Position numbers and translations under genes: made by a program. The notes under the pieces are model-generated. The model searched no databases. It was not told the DNA's origin and was given only the letters and a program-made list of their open reading frames with translations. From the NCBI RefSeq assembly GCF_030167925.1, contig NZ_JASKUT010000001.1:3804501-3868500 (forward strand): a stretch of DNA of 64,000 nucleotides. Direction: 5' to 3'. The stretch is from Paenibacillus silviterrae. Its GTDB lineage: Bacteria > Bacillota > Bacilli > Paenibacillales > NBRC-103111. Of this stretch, positions 7,630 to 17,083 are shown in pieces. The stretch's first letter is position 1. Each line of letters opens with the position of its first letter.

Positions 7630-9750
7630 ATGAATGATCAGCCTACCATGGTTCCAAACAATACAGAGGAACGGCGTACGCCGTCTTTTCACAAGGCAAC
7701 GCCTTCCGGGAAGCGGACGGCCGCCGGCAAAGCGTGGCGCAAACCTCTCCTATGGGGGCTATTGATTGCCTTGCTCACCACCGTGCTGCTGGGAGGTGCC
7801 GGGATGGTCTGGGTGAACGGGCTGGATATCAGCAAGCTGGAGCACCCGCTGCCCGAGCCCACCTTCGTTATCGATGCCGGTGGGCAGCCGGTGTCCCAGC
7901 TATCCTCCTCGCGGATCGTTCCGGTCCCGCTGAACGATATCCCCCTAGACCTGCGCAATGCGGTGATCGCCGTGGAGGACCGCCGGTTCTATGACCATGC
8001 CGGCTTCGACCTTTGGTCGATCGGGCGTGCTGTGCTGCGGGATCTGAAGCACGGCTCCCTGAAGGAAGGCGGCAGCACGATTACACAGCAGTTGGCCAAA
8101 AATTTGTTCCTCGATTCGGATAAGACGTTCAACCGCAAGTTCAAGGAGCTCGGTTACGCGATCAAAATCAATTTCACTTACAGCAAGGACGAAATTCTGG
8201 AGCTGTACTTGAACAGCATCTTCTTCGGAGAAGGGCGCTGGGGCGTCGAAGGGGCCGCTCAGCAATATTTCGGCAAGCCCGTGCAGAAGCTGACGCTGCC
8301 GGAGTCCGCCCTGCTGGCCGGGCTACCGAAGGCACCAAGCCTGTACTCCCCGATGCGAAATAAAGAAAAAGCGCTCGAGCGGCGAAACCTGGTGCTTTCG
8401 ATGATGCGGGAACAGCACTTTATTACGGAGGCGGCATATCAGGAGGCCGTCGCCACGCCGATTATGCTGAAGCCCAACCACGGCGAAACGCTGAAGGGCA
8501 AGTATCCGTCTTACGTGGATTATGTGCTGGAGGAAGCCGAGCGACTCTACGGCTTCACCGAACAGCAGGTGCTTACGATGGGGCTGCGGATTCATACGGC
8601 CATGGATACGTCCGTTCAACAGGCCGCCGAGCAGCTGTACCGGGAGGATTCCTGGTTCCCGGCGGGTCCGGCCGACCAGCCGGTGCAGAGCAGCGTGGTC
8701 GTCATTGACCACAAGACGGGAGCCATCCGCGCCATGGTCGGCTCCCGCGGAGAGCAGGTGCAGCGCGGCTTCAACCGGGCTACCCAGCTGAAGCGCCAGC
8801 CCGGCTCTTCCTTCAAGCCGCTGGCTGTCTACGGCCCGGCCCTCGAGCGCGGCTACACGCCGGAATCCACGCTGTACGACGGCGACCTGAATATCGGCGG
8901 CTATCAGCCGAAGGATTGGGACGGCCAGACCCGCGGCCAAGTCTCGCTGCGGGAAGCCGTGCTGCGCTCGTGGAACATCCCGGCTGTCTGGCTGCTGAAC
9001 GAGATCGGGCTTGACGCCGGCATGGATTACCTGCGCAGGGCGGGAATTCAGCTGCCGAAGGCGGACCGCAATCTCAGCATGGCGCTGGGCGGCTTATCCG
9101 AGGGCGTCTCGCCGCTGCAGATGGCGCAGGCTTACGGCGCCCTCGCCAATCAAGGCGTGCTGCAGCGGGCCCACGCCATCACGAAGATAACGACCAAGGA
9201 GGGACACCCCTTGGTCGAAGCGCTGCCGCAGCCGACGCAGCTGACGAAGCCCATGCACGCGTATACGCTGACGCTGTTGCTGCAGGAGGCCGTGGCTTCC
9301 GGCTCAGGCAAGGCCGCCGCGCTGGGCGGCAGGCCCGTGGCCGGGAAGACCGGCACCACGCAGCTGCCGGCGACAGCGGAGTTCGCGCAGATCGGCGCCA
9401 ATGGCGCGAAGGACGCGTGGTTCGTGGGCTTCACGCCGGAGCTGACGGCTGCGATATGGCTCGGTTACGATCAGACGGATCGTAACCATTATTTGACTAC
9501 CTCCGGAGGAGCGGTTCCAGCCGTGCTGTTCCGAGAGCTGATGACCCGCGTGCTGAAGGACGTGCCGGCATCTCCGTTTCCCGTGCCGCAGGAGGTCCTC
9601 GATGCGCAGGCCGCCGCAAAGGCTGCTGCCCAAGCGGCGGCCCAGGCACAGCTCCAGCAGCGGCTGCAGCTCGAAGAGCAATTGAACCTGGCACGGCAGC
9701 AGCAGCAAGGAAACGGAGCCAAAGGAAAAGGCAAGAAGAAAGACGATTGA
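7630..9750 (+). CDS. class A penicillin-binding protein (transglycosylase/transpeptidase)
   Basis: A bifunctional cell-wall synthase of 706 residues that polymerises lipid II glycan strands and cross-links the peptides outside the membrane. One transmembrane anchor spans about residues 38-62. The GT51 domain follows, with EDRRFYDHAGFD holding the catalytic glutamate and GGSTITQQLAKNLFL. The transpeptidase domain has the three expected motifs: SSFK in RQPGSSFKPLAVYG, SWN in LRSWNIPAVW, and KTGTT. The last 60 residues are Ala/Gln-rich (AAQAAAQAQLQQRLQLEEQL), probably a coiled coil, and end in a Lys/Gly tail. This layout is like PBP1A/PBP2c-type enzymes of Firmicutes. The ATG at 7630 follows GAAAGGGGC. 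Confidence 0.95.
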   Translation: MNDQPTMVPNNTEERRTPSFHKATPSGKRTAAGKAWRKPLLWGLLIALLTTVLLGGAGMVWVNGLDISKLEHPLPEPTFVIDAGGQPVSQLSSSRIVPVPLNDIPLDLRNAVIAVEDRRFYDHAGFDLWSIGRAVLRDLKHGSLKEGGSTITQQLAKNLFLDSDKTFNRKFKELGYAIKINFTYSKDEILELYLNSIFFGEGRWGVEGAAQQYFGKPVQKLTLPESALLAGLPKAPSLYSPMRNKEKALERRNLVLSMMREQHFITEAAYQEAVATPIMLKPNHGETLKGKYPSYVDYVLEEAERLYGFTEQQVLTMGLRIHTAMDTSVQQAAEQLYREDSWFPAGPADQPVQSSVVVIDHKTGAIRAMVGSRGEQVQRGFNRATQLKRQPGSSFKPLAVYGPALERGYTPESTLYDGDLNIGGYQPKDWDGQTRGQVSLREAVLRSWNIPAVWLLNEIGLDAGMDYLRRAGIQLPKADRNLSMALGGLSEGVSPLQMAQAYGALANQGVLQRAHAITKITTKEGHPLVEALPQPTQLTKPMHAYTLTLLLQEAVASGSGKAAALGGRPVAGKTGTTQLPATAEFAQIGANGAKDAWFVGFTPELTAAIWLGYDQTDRNHYLTTSGGAVPAVLFRELMTRVLKDVPASPFPVPQEVLDAQAAAKAAAQAAAQAQLQQRLQLEEQLNLARQQQQGNGAKGKGKKKDD

Positions 9751-9842
9751 ATCACCTAACCTATCTGTTCAGATCGAGCCGCTCATGATATACTGTCCTT
9801 TATTTTCCGAGCTTTCTTGAGTGAAATGAAGGAGAGTTTGCT

Positions 9843-10484
9843 TTGAGCGGTTCTTTAGCGTTCGTAACCGGCTTTCTGTTTTCCCTGTCTTTATGCTTTG
9901 ACCTGGGAATGGTTAACATCAATATGATCAAAACGGCCATGGAACGCGGTCTTCGTCCGGCGTTTTTGTTCGGCTTCGGCTCCGCAATCGGAGATCTCAT
10001 TTACCTGTCCTTGGCGCTGCTCGGCTTTTCCGCCATTCTTCAGCTTGATTTCGTGAGGTGGGCCGTCTGGATTGGCGGAACGGCCGTGCTCTTGTATTTT
10101 ACTTACAGCATGCTGCGCGACACATTCCGTGCCCGCTCCTTTGTGCTGGACGGTGTATCTGTGACGGATAGAACCCCGCTGAGTGATGTGCTCTGGGGAA
10201 TCGGTATCGCTCTGTCCTCGCCTACAGCCATCCTATGGTTCGCGGCGGCAGCCGGTCCCATCGCGGCCAGCGGTCCTGCCGAGAGCTTGTCCGGTCTCAT
10301 GCTCTTCATGAGCGGATTTTTCATCGCCGGGCTGCTGTGGTCCTTCGGCATCTCGCTAGTCGGCGCCCGCAGCGGACAAGCCCTTGGTGAACGGTTCGTG
10401 CGGACGTTGTCCTTCCTCTCGGCACTCATGTTTCTCTACTTCGCTGCGCACGTATTCTGGGACGGATGGAAGCAGCTGATGTGA
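9843..10484 (+). CDS. LysE family amino-acid exporter
   Basis: A 213-residue integral membrane protein with about six hydrophobic helices, the usual size and topology of LysE/RhtB exporters, which pump amino acids or related compounds out using the proton motive force. The N-terminus has the family pattern of a first helix followed by MVNINMIKTAMERGLRPAF and GSAIGDLIYL. The central loop includes GIGIALSSPTAILWFAAAAG, matching the conserved region near the fourth helix. The start is a TTG at 9843 behind GAAGGAGAG. The substrate cannot be told from sequence. The gene ends just before a strong bidirectional terminator. Confidence 0.9.
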   Translation: MSGSLAFVTGFLFSLSLCFDLGMVNINMIKTAMERGLRPAFLFGFGSAIGDLIYLSLALLGFSAILQLDFVRWAVWIGGTAVLLYFTYSMLRDTFRARSFVLDGVSVTDRTPLSDVLWGIGIALSSPTAILWFAAAAGPIAASGPAESLSGLMLFMSGFFIAGLLWSFGISLVGARSGQALGERFVRTLSFLSALMFLYFAAHVFWDGWKQLM

Positions 10485-10511
10485 GCTCGGGCTACCGGAA
10501 TGCCGGTAGGC

Positions 10512-10544
10512 AAAAAAGAGGCTGCCTCCCCGGCAGCCTCTTTT
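10512..10544 (+). terminator. bidirectional terminator
   Basis: GAGGCTGCC pairs with GGCAGCCTC across a short loop, flanked by a run of A on the left and TTTT on the right, so it can stop transcription from both sides (the LysE gene and the convergent gene ending at 10553). A second small hairpin, CTACCGG/CCGGTAG, lies just upstream at about 10491-10508. Confidence 0.85.
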
Positions 10545-10552
10545 CGTTTCGA

Positions 10553-11518
10553 TCAATCGTCATTATCGTGACCGTTGTCTTTCCCTTTGTCCTTGTTCTT
10601 CTCGTAGCCCTTCTCTTTGTCCGGGCCTTTGTCCTTCTCATGGCCCTTTGCCTTGCCCTGGGCCTTCTCGCCTGCTTTCTCCGCCCCTTTTCCCGGAGGA
10701 CCGGAAGATCCGTCTTCCTTCCACTTGACCTCGACCTTCCAATCCGGGGAAACGCTCTTCAGGCCGAACTGCGCGGACAAACGCTCCTTCAGACCCTTTT
10801 CCCAAGCGGCCCGGTCGGAAGGCAAGCCCTGCAGCAGCATTCGCAGGAGCTGCTCCGCGGCGGCATCGGTCAGCCGGATAACCGCGCGGTCCTTCGTCTG
10901 CACGTAGATGTCGGTCTTCATCTTCTTGCCGGCATCTTCCGCCTTCTGTTCAATCTTCAGCTTCAGCTCGCGGCTCTCCAGCTCAACCTCCAGCTTCTCC
11001 CAGGCCCAGGCTCCTGTCCCTGCCGCAGCGGCAGGAGCTGCCGGGTCTGCCTTAGGTGCTGCTGAGCCGGAAGACGCAGCTGGAGCTGGAGCCGGTGTCG
11101 TAACCGGCACCTGTGTTGGCGAGGGCTCCGGTGCCGGCACAGGTACCACGTTCGACACAAGTGCGTCCTCCGACGAAACCGCAGTCTCACTGCTTGCCTT
11201 CACGTAGGCGGCCTGTTCCTTGCTGTTCAGGATCAGCTCCACCCGATCCCCCTTCTGCAGATCGCTGAGACTTGCCTTTTGCAGGTTGCGGTATACCCAT
11301 ACGTTTGCAGCGACCGGATACTCTGCCTCCGAACTGCCCGAGGTCAGCTTGATGGATTTATTTCCGTTCTCCAAGCTGACGAATTGCCCCTGCGTGCTCT
11401 TCGATACTTCTGCGGATACCGGAGCATCCCCCAGCATTACCGCCCCGTACACCAGGCCGGATGCCAATACACAGGCTATCATAATAAACAGCGTTTTTCG
11501 CCAAAGCGAGGACTTCAT
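10553..11518 (-). CDS. hypothetical secreted or membrane-anchored protein with Lys/Gly/Asp-rich tail
   Basis: I do not recognise this as a named family. The 321-residue protein starts with a hydrophobic segment (residues 8-30), either an anchor or a signal peptide. A small beta domain follows (about residues 40-105; SLSDLQKGDRVELILN resembles regulatory beta-barrel modules in Paenibacillus surface proteins). A Pro/Ala/Thr-rich linker covers about residues 120-165, then a charged helical domain about residues 170-270. The tail of about 45 residues is built almost wholly from K, D, E, G, N and H with repeating KDKG/KEKG units, suggesting binding to wall polymers or metal ions. The ATG at 11518 follows AAGGAGGG. 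Confidence 0.8.
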   Translation of the reverse strand: MKSSLWRKTLFIMIACVLASGLVYGAVMLGDAPVSAEVSKSTQGQFVSLENGNKSIKLTSGSSEAEYPVAANVWVYRNLQKASLSDLQKGDRVELILNSKEQAAYVKASSETAVSSEDALVSNVVPVPAPEPSPTQVPVTTPAPAPAASSGSAAPKADPAAPAAAAGTGAWAWEKLEVELESRELKLKIEQKAEDAGKKMKTDIYVQTKDRAVIRLTDAAAEQLLRMLLQGLPSDRAAWEKGLKERLSAQFGLKSVSPDWKVEVKWKEDGSSGPPGKGAEKAGEKAQGKAKGHEKDKGPDKEKGYEKNKDKGKDNGHDNDD

Positions 11519-11609
11519 CTAGTACCCTCCTTCACAAGCCCGAAGCTCATGTAATAATAGAGTACTTATAAGCTTCGCAGACGGCTCCCGTTTTGGGGGC
11601 ATTGCTGCT

Positions 11610-12167
11610 TCAAACCCGCACCAGTACAGGCTCCCAGCGGTGTTCATACTCCTGAAGCTTTGGATGAAGTCCACCCGACCCTGCTCCGGTGCCGTCTTCA
11701 GCAATGAACAGACGGATGCGTTTTATCCATTCCTCGAACGTGTCATAGCCCGCCATCCGGTTCGCCATCGGCTGTGTCACGTAGGCAAAATGCGGCCCCT
11801 TATACTTCTCCTGCAAAAACCGGAACGCAAAATCGACCGGCGTATATTTCTTGCGCTTCGCTTCAAAATTTTCAATCACCCAGTCGATGTCCGTATCGCT
11901 TTCGTCCAGCAGCGCCTCCAGCAGCTGTACCCGGCGGTACATAGGCTCCGCTGCCCCGCTGCGGTCCATGCGGCGAAGCGTCTCCTCATGAAGCGGATAG
12001 AACACGACCTTCGCGAACCGCCGGTCCTCGGCCGTGTGAAGCACCTGCATCAGCTCCTGGGCCGTATATCCTTCGAAGCTGTCGTAAACCCACATCGTGC
12101 CGCGCTCCCCCTGCCGCGGATCAGGCGGCTCATATCCGAAGGGAACCTTGATATTGTCTCTAGCCAT
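11610..12167 (-). CDS. conserved hypothetical protein, 185 aa
   Basis: The family is not recognised. It is a soluble protein of 185 residues without signal peptide or membrane helix and with mixed charge. The central part is helical (EPMYRRVQLLEALLDESDTD, about residues 75-95), and aromatic residues are common near the C-terminus. The ATG at 12167 follows GGGAGATGATC. It lies 96 bases downstream of the glycosylase gene on the same strand, so it may share the EamA-glycosylase transcript. Function unknown. Confidence 0.75.
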   Translation of the reverse strand: MARDNIKVPFGYEPPDPRQGERGTMWVYDSFEGYTAQELMQVLHTAEDRRFAKVVFYPLHEETLRRMDRSGAAEPMYRRVQLLEALLDESDTDIDWVIENFEAKRKKYTPVDFAFRFLQEKYKGPHFAYVTQPMANRMAGYDTFEEWIKRIRLFIAEDGTGAGSGGLHPKLQEYEHRWEPVLVRV

Positions 12168-12263
12168 ACGGTGATCATCTCCCTTTTGTACACCTGTGTA
12201 GGGTTAGTATGGATCAGAAGCCGTCAAATTATGGGAGGCTTTCACAATAACCCCCAGGGGCGC

Positions 12264-12770
12264 TCAGACATTCAGCCAAGCCTCTCGAACGGGCTGCCAC
12301 AGCTCCAGCTTCGCCTCTAAGGACAGTGTATGCGCCGGGCTCGAAGAGGGAAGCGTCACATAAGCGAGAACTCCTTCCTCCCTAAGTGTCGGAAGCACAT
12401 GCCGACGATACAGCTCCGACGCCGTTCTTCCGTTAAAGAACACATGACGGATCCCTTGATACCGGCTGTAAAATGCTGCAAAATCCCCCGCCTCCGGCTC
12501 CCGGATCGCCGAATCGAGACTGCCCTCCCGCTCGCAGACGGACAGCACGTCCCATAGGGCAACGCCGCGGGATAGAGCGAACCCCATTCGCTCGTCATAG
12601 CAGCCGCTTGGTTCCCCGCCGTCAAGCAGCCGGTAAAGCAGCGGCCAGAACCGGTTGCGCGGATGCCCGTAATACTGCTGCGCCTTTAGTGAGGCAACCC
12701 CGGGCATGGAACCGAGAATCAACAGCCGGGAGTCCTCCCGGACGAGGGGCGGAAGCCCAACAATTTTCAT
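12264..12770 (-). CDS. UDG-superfamily DNA glycosylase (hypoxanthine/deoxyinosine type)
   Basis: A 168-residue base-excision repair enzyme of the uracil-DNA glycosylase superfamily. The N-terminal motif LILGSMPGVASL followed by QQYYGHPRNRFWPLLYRLL is that of the family annotated as DNA-deoxyinosine (hypoxanthine) glycosylase. The second motif, near the C-terminus, is LPSSSPAH, the superfamily's nucleotide-gripping loop. Such enzymes remove deaminated bases, mainly hypoxanthine; activity on uracil varies. The ATG at 12770 follows AGAGGAGG, and the gene starts 24 bases after the EamA transporter stop, so the two are likely co-transcribed. Confidence 0.87.
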   Translation of the reverse strand: MKIVGLPPLVREDSRLLILGSMPGVASLKAQQYYGHPRNRFWPLLYRLLDGGEPSGCYDERMGFALSRGVALWDVLSVCEREGSLDSAIREPEAGDFAAFYSRYQGIRHVFFNGRTASELYRRHVLPTLREEGVLAYVTLPSSSPAHTLSLEAKLELWQPVREAWLNV

Positions 12771-12794
12771 AGGCGGCTTACCTCCTCTTACAGC

Positions 12795-13697
12795 TTAATG
12801 CTGCCCTGCTCCGCAGCAGCCTGCAGCAGCCTGCAGCCGCACACGTTTTGACGGCAGATTGAGCACCACCAGTCCGACCGTAAACAGCACCGCACCACCG
12901 ATAATATAGATCGTCACCGGATCTCCATAGAACAGATATCCCCAAAGTATCGTGAAAAGCACCGCCGTGTTGCTCACAATGACAGCGATCGGAAACGCGA
13001 CCTTCTTCAGCGCCTGCGAGAACCAGTAGAAGCTCAGCCCCGTAATCAGACCGAGCAGCACGAGGGCCAGCCAGACTGTCCAGGTCATCGCTCCCTTTAT
13101 CTCAAACTGCCAAGGAAGCGGAAGCAGCATGACGAGCGACGCCCAGAAGAAAATGGAGAAGTTCATGGTGCCTGAATCCAGATCGCGAATGAGGAGCTTC
13201 TGGCTCAGCACGTGGAAGGTTGCTCCGATCCCCGAGATCACAAAGAGCAGTGTCGTCAACGCTCCTCCGCTGAACAGCTCGGAAAGGGGCACCCCGTTCC
13301 AGCTGATAATGAGCACGCCGGCTACACACATTGCCGCAGCGAACCAGCCTCTCGGGGTCACCTTGTCCTTGAGCAGCACAACCGATAGAAGCAGCAGCGA
13401 TACGGTCTGCACGGGACCGACCAGAATGTTGCCGTAGGAATACCCGATGGAGATGGCGATATTCTCAAAGAAATAATTCATGCATTTCCCAATCGCGCCG
13501 ATCCATATCCATTTCATATCGAAGCGAAGCTGCAGGCTTCTATCGCGGATGAAAAGAAAAAGCCCCAAGAAAAAAACGCCGAAAGCAAACCGGGCGAGCG
13601 TGATCGTGGTGCTGTCCACCGCAGCCGAAGCCGCCTTCACTAGAATGCCGACAAAGCTCCAAGAAAGGGTGGCCAGCATTAATAGAACGTAGCCCAT
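12795..13697 (-). CDS. EamA/DMT-family transporter
   Basis: A 300-residue membrane protein with about ten hydrophobic helices arranged as two EamA repeats of the drug/metabolite transporter superfamily. The first repeat begins MGYVLLMLATLSWSFVGIL and the second near LLFVISGIGATFHVLSQKLL. The ATG at 13697 was chosen because it follows GAGGGAGTAC at good spacing; an in-frame start at 13724 has no ribosome binding site. These proteins usually export metabolites, but the substrate cannot be predicted. It lies upstream of the glycosylase gene in a likely operon. Confidence 0.9.
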   Translation of the reverse strand: MGYVLLMLATLSWSFVGILVKAASAAVDSTTITLARFAFGVFFLGLFLFIRDRSLQLRFDMKWIWIGAIGKCMNYFFENIAISIGYSYGNILVGPVQTVSLLLLSVVLLKDKVTPRGWFAAAMCVAGVLIISWNGVPLSELFSGGALTTLLFVISGIGATFHVLSQKLLIRDLDSGTMNFSIFFWASLVMLLPLPWQFEIKGAMTWTVWLALVLLGLITGLSFYWFSQALKKVAFPIAVIVSNTAVLFTILWGYLFYGDPVTIYIIGGAVLFTVGLVVLNLPSKRVRLQAAAGCCGAGQH

Positions 13698-13750
13698 CGT
13701 TCGTACTCCCTCTAGGTGAGACATGATGTAGATAATTCATTGTACCACGA

Positions 13751-13796
13751 AAAAAAACCGCAGGGCGCGGTTACACTCGAAATCGCCCTACGGTTT
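13751..13796 (-). terminator. terminator of the chemoreceptor gene, overlapping its stop codon
   Basis: On the minus strand AAACCGTAGGGCG pairs with CGCCCTGCGGTTT and runs into a string of T. The left arm lies inside the last codons of the gene that ends at 13771. Confidence 0.85.
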
Positions 13797-15753
13797 GCTC
13801 TAATTGCTCCGCCGTCTCGCGAAGGCTGCCGGCCTGCGTAGCTGTCTGATCGGCAGAGACCAGCTGCTGCGCGGAAGCGTCTGCGGTCATCTTCATATGC
13901 TGTGCCGCCTCGCCGGCGATTCGCGACATCTCCTCGATACCGGCGGTAACCTCTTCCGTACCGGCCGACATTTGCTCGGAAGCGGCGGAAATTTCCTGGA
14001 TTTGCCCGGACACCTGCTGAGCCGTCGCCACAATCCGTTCAAAGGCCTCGCCGACGCGCTTCACTTCCTCCACGCCGTGCGCAACCTCACGCCCGCCGGT
14101 TTCCATGGCGGCAACTGCCTGTTTCATCGAGGCCTGGATCTCCGCAATCTGCTCGTTGATCTCGCGCGACGACTCCTCCGATTGCTCGGCCAGCTTTCTT
14201 ACTTCGCCGGCCACTACGGCGAAGCCCTTGCCCTGCTCTCCCGCCCGGGCCGCTTCGATGGCCGCATTCAGCGCAAGCAGGCTCGTCTGTGAGGCGATGC
14301 CCGTGATCACAGCAGCCATCTCGCCGACGGCATCCATCCGCTCGTTCAGCTGACGGATCGCCGAACCTACGGCATCGGCCGAATCGCTGAGGGTTAGCAT
14401 CTGTCCCATGGCGCCATGCGAGGCTTCACGACCCAGCTTCGCCTCGTCCACCATGGATAGGGAGGCCTCCGTGACCTGGGCCGAGGACTCCGCGATGCGC
14501 TGAATGCCCACAGCCATTTCCTCCATGGCCTTAGCGCTGTCCTCCGCGCTGGTAGCCTGGGTCTCCGCCCCCGCGGCCACCTCGGCTACCGCCCTCGAGA
14601 TATCGGACGCGGAAGCGGCGGATTGCGCAGCCCCTTCGGACAGCTGCCCCGCTGTAACCGTTACTTGCGAGGTAAGACGGCGAACGGTTCCGATCATCTC
14701 CTGCAGATGAGCAATGAAGCCGTTGATCTCCTCCCCGAGCCGGCCCAGCTCATCCTTGCTGCGGATCGGAATACGGTAGGCCAGATTGGCTTCGTGGGAG
14801 TTCAGGTTCACGGCGGCCTGCAGCATAAACCGCAGCTTCCGTCCGACCGCGAACTGGGAGAGAGCCCAGATCAGCAGCAGCATCCCCGCGAATAAACCGG
14901 TCAGCTCCAGAAGGAGCGTTCGCTGCTGCTTCGCAATCAAAGCATCCGAAGCCTCCTTGGACAGGGCTACCCTAACACCGCCCCAATGCTTCCCGTCCAA
15001 TAGTAACGGATAGGAGATATCCCACGTTTCAACCGTCTTCCCTTCAAGGATGCGCGGATATTTTTGCAGCAGCACGTCCGAGGTGTTCTGATTCGCGGCC
15101 GCCTGATAGCCCGTCGTATCGTTAAAAACGCGGTTGGCCCGGTACTTTTGACTCAAAAGCCCTTCAACGCCCCAATCATCCTTGGAGCTCCCGCCGGTTG
15201 CGCTATATTTGGTGTTATGGGTTGCGATATAACCCGCATAATCAGGATTTGCCGAGAACGCGATCGGCAGGGCGAATACGACCTGATCGTCCGTCAGAAA
15301 CGCATCGATCACCTTTTGCCAGCGGTCGTCCGTGTAGGCATCGTAGGCGCTCCTATATTTGAGCTCATACTGGGAGAGCGGAATTTCCTTGCCGTTAAAA
15401 AGCACCTGCTTCCCCGAAGCATAAGCCGGGTCCTTCGAGCGTTTGGCGGCTTCCAGCTCACTCTCTGGAATCAGCTGGAGCTTATCATCAAACAGCCGCT
15501 TCTTAACCTCATCCCCCGTGAAGCGCGTTCCATCGGATAAAGTGACACCCGTTTGCATATCCGCTTCCGTCACGCTCTGCACGCTCCTCGACAGAGCCAT
15601 GGCCAGGCTTCGGCCTTTATCCAGCAGCTGCCCCTCTACGTCTTTACGAATTTCATTGGATTGAAAAAGATAAACCGACCCCATCAATACCAATAATACA
15701 CCGGTAGTGTAAAGCATAAACCGGCCGGTGAGAGATTGTACCCATTTCCACAT
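13771..15753 (-). CDS. methyl-accepting chemotaxis protein
   Basis: A 660-residue chemoreceptor. Two transmembrane segments (about residues 12-32 and 282-302) enclose a large extracellular sensor domain of about 250 residues, perhaps of dCache type. A HAMP linker (about residues 303-355) and a long helical signalling domain follow. The conserved hairpin tip that contacts CheA/CheW is present ([20 protein letters not shown], then [16 protein letters not shown]). Ala/Glu-rich helices around the tip provide methylation sites. The sensed ligand is unknown. The gene stands alone, with its own terminator. Confidence 0.95.
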   Translation of the reverse strand: MWKWVQSLTGRFMLYTTGVLLVLMGSVYLFQSNEIRKDVEGQLLDKGRSLAMALSRSVQSVTEADMQTGVTLSDGTRFTGDEVKKRLFDDKLQLIPESELEAAKRSKDPAYASGKQVLFNGKEIPLSQYELKYRSAYDAYTDDRWQKVIDAFLTDDQVVFALPIAFSANPDYAGYIATHNTKYSATGGSSKDDWGVEGLLSQKYRANRVFNDTTGYQAAANQNTSDVLLQKYPRILEGKTVETWDISYPLLLDGKHWGGVRVALSKEASDALIAKQQRTLLLELTGLFAGMLLLIWALSQFAVGRKLRFMLQAAVNLNSHEANLAYRIPIRSKDELGRLGEEINGFIAHLQEMIGTVRRLTSQVTVTAGQLSEGAAQSAASASDISRAVAEVAAGAETQATSAEDSAKAMEEMAVGIQRIAESSAQVTEASLSMVDEAKLGREASHGAMGQMLTLSDSADAVGSAIRQLNERMDAVGEMAAVITGIASQTSLLALNAAIEAARAGEQGKGFAVVAGEVRKLAEQSEESSREINEQIAEIQASMKQAVAAMETGGREVAHGVEEVKRVGEAFERIVATAQQVSGQIQEISAASEQMSAGTEEVTAGIEEMSRIAGEAAQHMKMTADASAQQLVSADQTATQAGSLRETAEQLEQTVGRFRV

Positions 15754-15883
15754 CCGTCTAACCTCCTATCCTCGCGGCAGATCTTCATGTCCTTAGTACC
15801 ATTTTATAATGGTTGCCTGCGAAAGATGGGATAAGATTCGGCCGGAAATGTGACGAAACAGGAAAGTTTTGGTTAAGTAATCA

Positions 15884-17062
15884 TCAAGCCTTCAACTCTT
15901 GCTGCAGCGCGCGCTCCAAATAAGGATCCGCCCCAAGAAAATCCCGGAAGGCCTCATAGCCCTGCCGCAGCTTCTCCAGCTCGGCCTGCGGCGGACGCTT
16001 GCCCTTTACCGCGCGGATCAAAATATTTTTGGGCGTATGCTCCATATCTATAAATTCAAGCAGCTGCGTGCGATAGCCCATCATATCCAGCAGTCGCGCC
16101 CGCATCGCATCCGTAGCTAGGGAAGAGAAGCGCTCCTTCAGGATACCGTGCTGAAGCAGGGGCGACAAGACGTCGCTGCGGACCTGGCGAAACAGCTCGT
16201 GCTGGCAGCAGGGCACCGAGAGGATCACATCGGCTCCCCAGCGTACGGCCTTCTCCAGCGCGGCATCGGTGGCCGTGTCGCAGGCATGCAGCGTGACGAC
16301 CATATCGACCCGGTCCAGTTCATCATATTTCGCAATATCTCCGACCAGGAACCGGAGCCCCCGGTAGTCGAACTTCTCAGCTAGAGCACAGCAGTGTGCT
16401 ATGACATCCTCCTTTAGATCGAGTCCGATGACCCGGATGTCCAGACCCTGCAGCTCCTTCAAGTAATGGTATAGGGCGAAGGTCAGGTACGACTTGCCGC
16501 AGCCGAAGTCGACGATGTTCAGCGTGCGATCCTTGGCCAAATGCGGCACAACGTCGGCAATCATCTCCACGAAGCGGTTGATCTGCCGAAATTTATCATA
16601 CTTCGCAGCCAACACCTTCCCCTCGGCATTCATGATGCCCAGCTCCACGAGAAAAGGGACCGGAACTCCCTCTTCAAGAAGATACTGCTTCTTCCGATTG
16701 TGGGTTAACGTCTTGGGAGCCTCCTTGGTAGGCGGCTTCTTGAGAATCCCGACCTTGCCCTTCTTGCTGATCAATACTTGGTAGTCGGCATCCGCCGACT
16801 GCAGCAGCGCCTGACGATACTGCTCGCCAAGAAGCACACTGAGCTTCTCTTGAGCCGCCGCGGGCTCCAGATTGTCGTGAAATACCTTCGGTCCGCAGAA
16901 GGAGCTGAATTGATAGTAAAGATCTCCTTTCAATTGTACCGGCTTCACTGTCACCTTCGTACATCCGGATGGATCGCTGCGGCGCGGCTGGCTGACGGTA
17001 GCTTGAATCAGCTTACGCTCCTTGATGATCTCTTGTAGTAATTCCTGCAGGTCGTGTTCCAT
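15884..17062 (-). CDS. SAM-dependent methyltransferase (Methyltransf_32 type)
   Basis: A 392-residue cytoplasmic protein with a Rossmann methyltransferase core in the middle. Motif I is NIVDFGCGKSYLTFALYHYL near residue 187, followed by GLDLKEDVIAHC and DMVVTLHACDTATDAAL. VPCCQHELF is typical of the Methyltransf_32 family, related to the GSTCD C-terminal domain. The N-terminal 140 residues look like a separate alpha/beta domain found with this family. An RNA substrate is plausible but unproven. The ATG at 17062 follows GGGGATGGC and lies 21 bases after the stop of the upstream sugar-dehydrogenase-like gene, so they probably share a transcript. Confidence 0.85.
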   Translation of the reverse strand: MEHDLQELLQEIIKERKLIQATVSQPRRSDPSGCTKVTVKPVQLKGDLYYQFSSFCGPKVFHDNLEPAAAQEKLSVLLGEQYRQALLQSADADYQVLISKKGKVGILKKPPTKEAPKTLTHNRKKQYLLEEGVPVPFLVELGIMNAEGKVLAAKYDKFRQINRFVEMIADVVPHLAKDRTLNIVDFGCGKSYLTFALYHYLKELQGLDIRVIGLDLKEDVIAHCCALAEKFDYRGLRFLVGDIAKYDELDRVDMVVTLHACDTATDAALEKAVRWGADVILSVPCCQHELFRQVRSDVLSPLLQHGILKERFSSLATDAMRARLLDMMGYRTQLLEFIDMEHTPKNILIRAVKGKRPPQAELEKLRQGYEAFRDFLGADPYLERALQQELKA

Positions 17063-17083
17063 GGCATTGCCATCCCCATTTGC

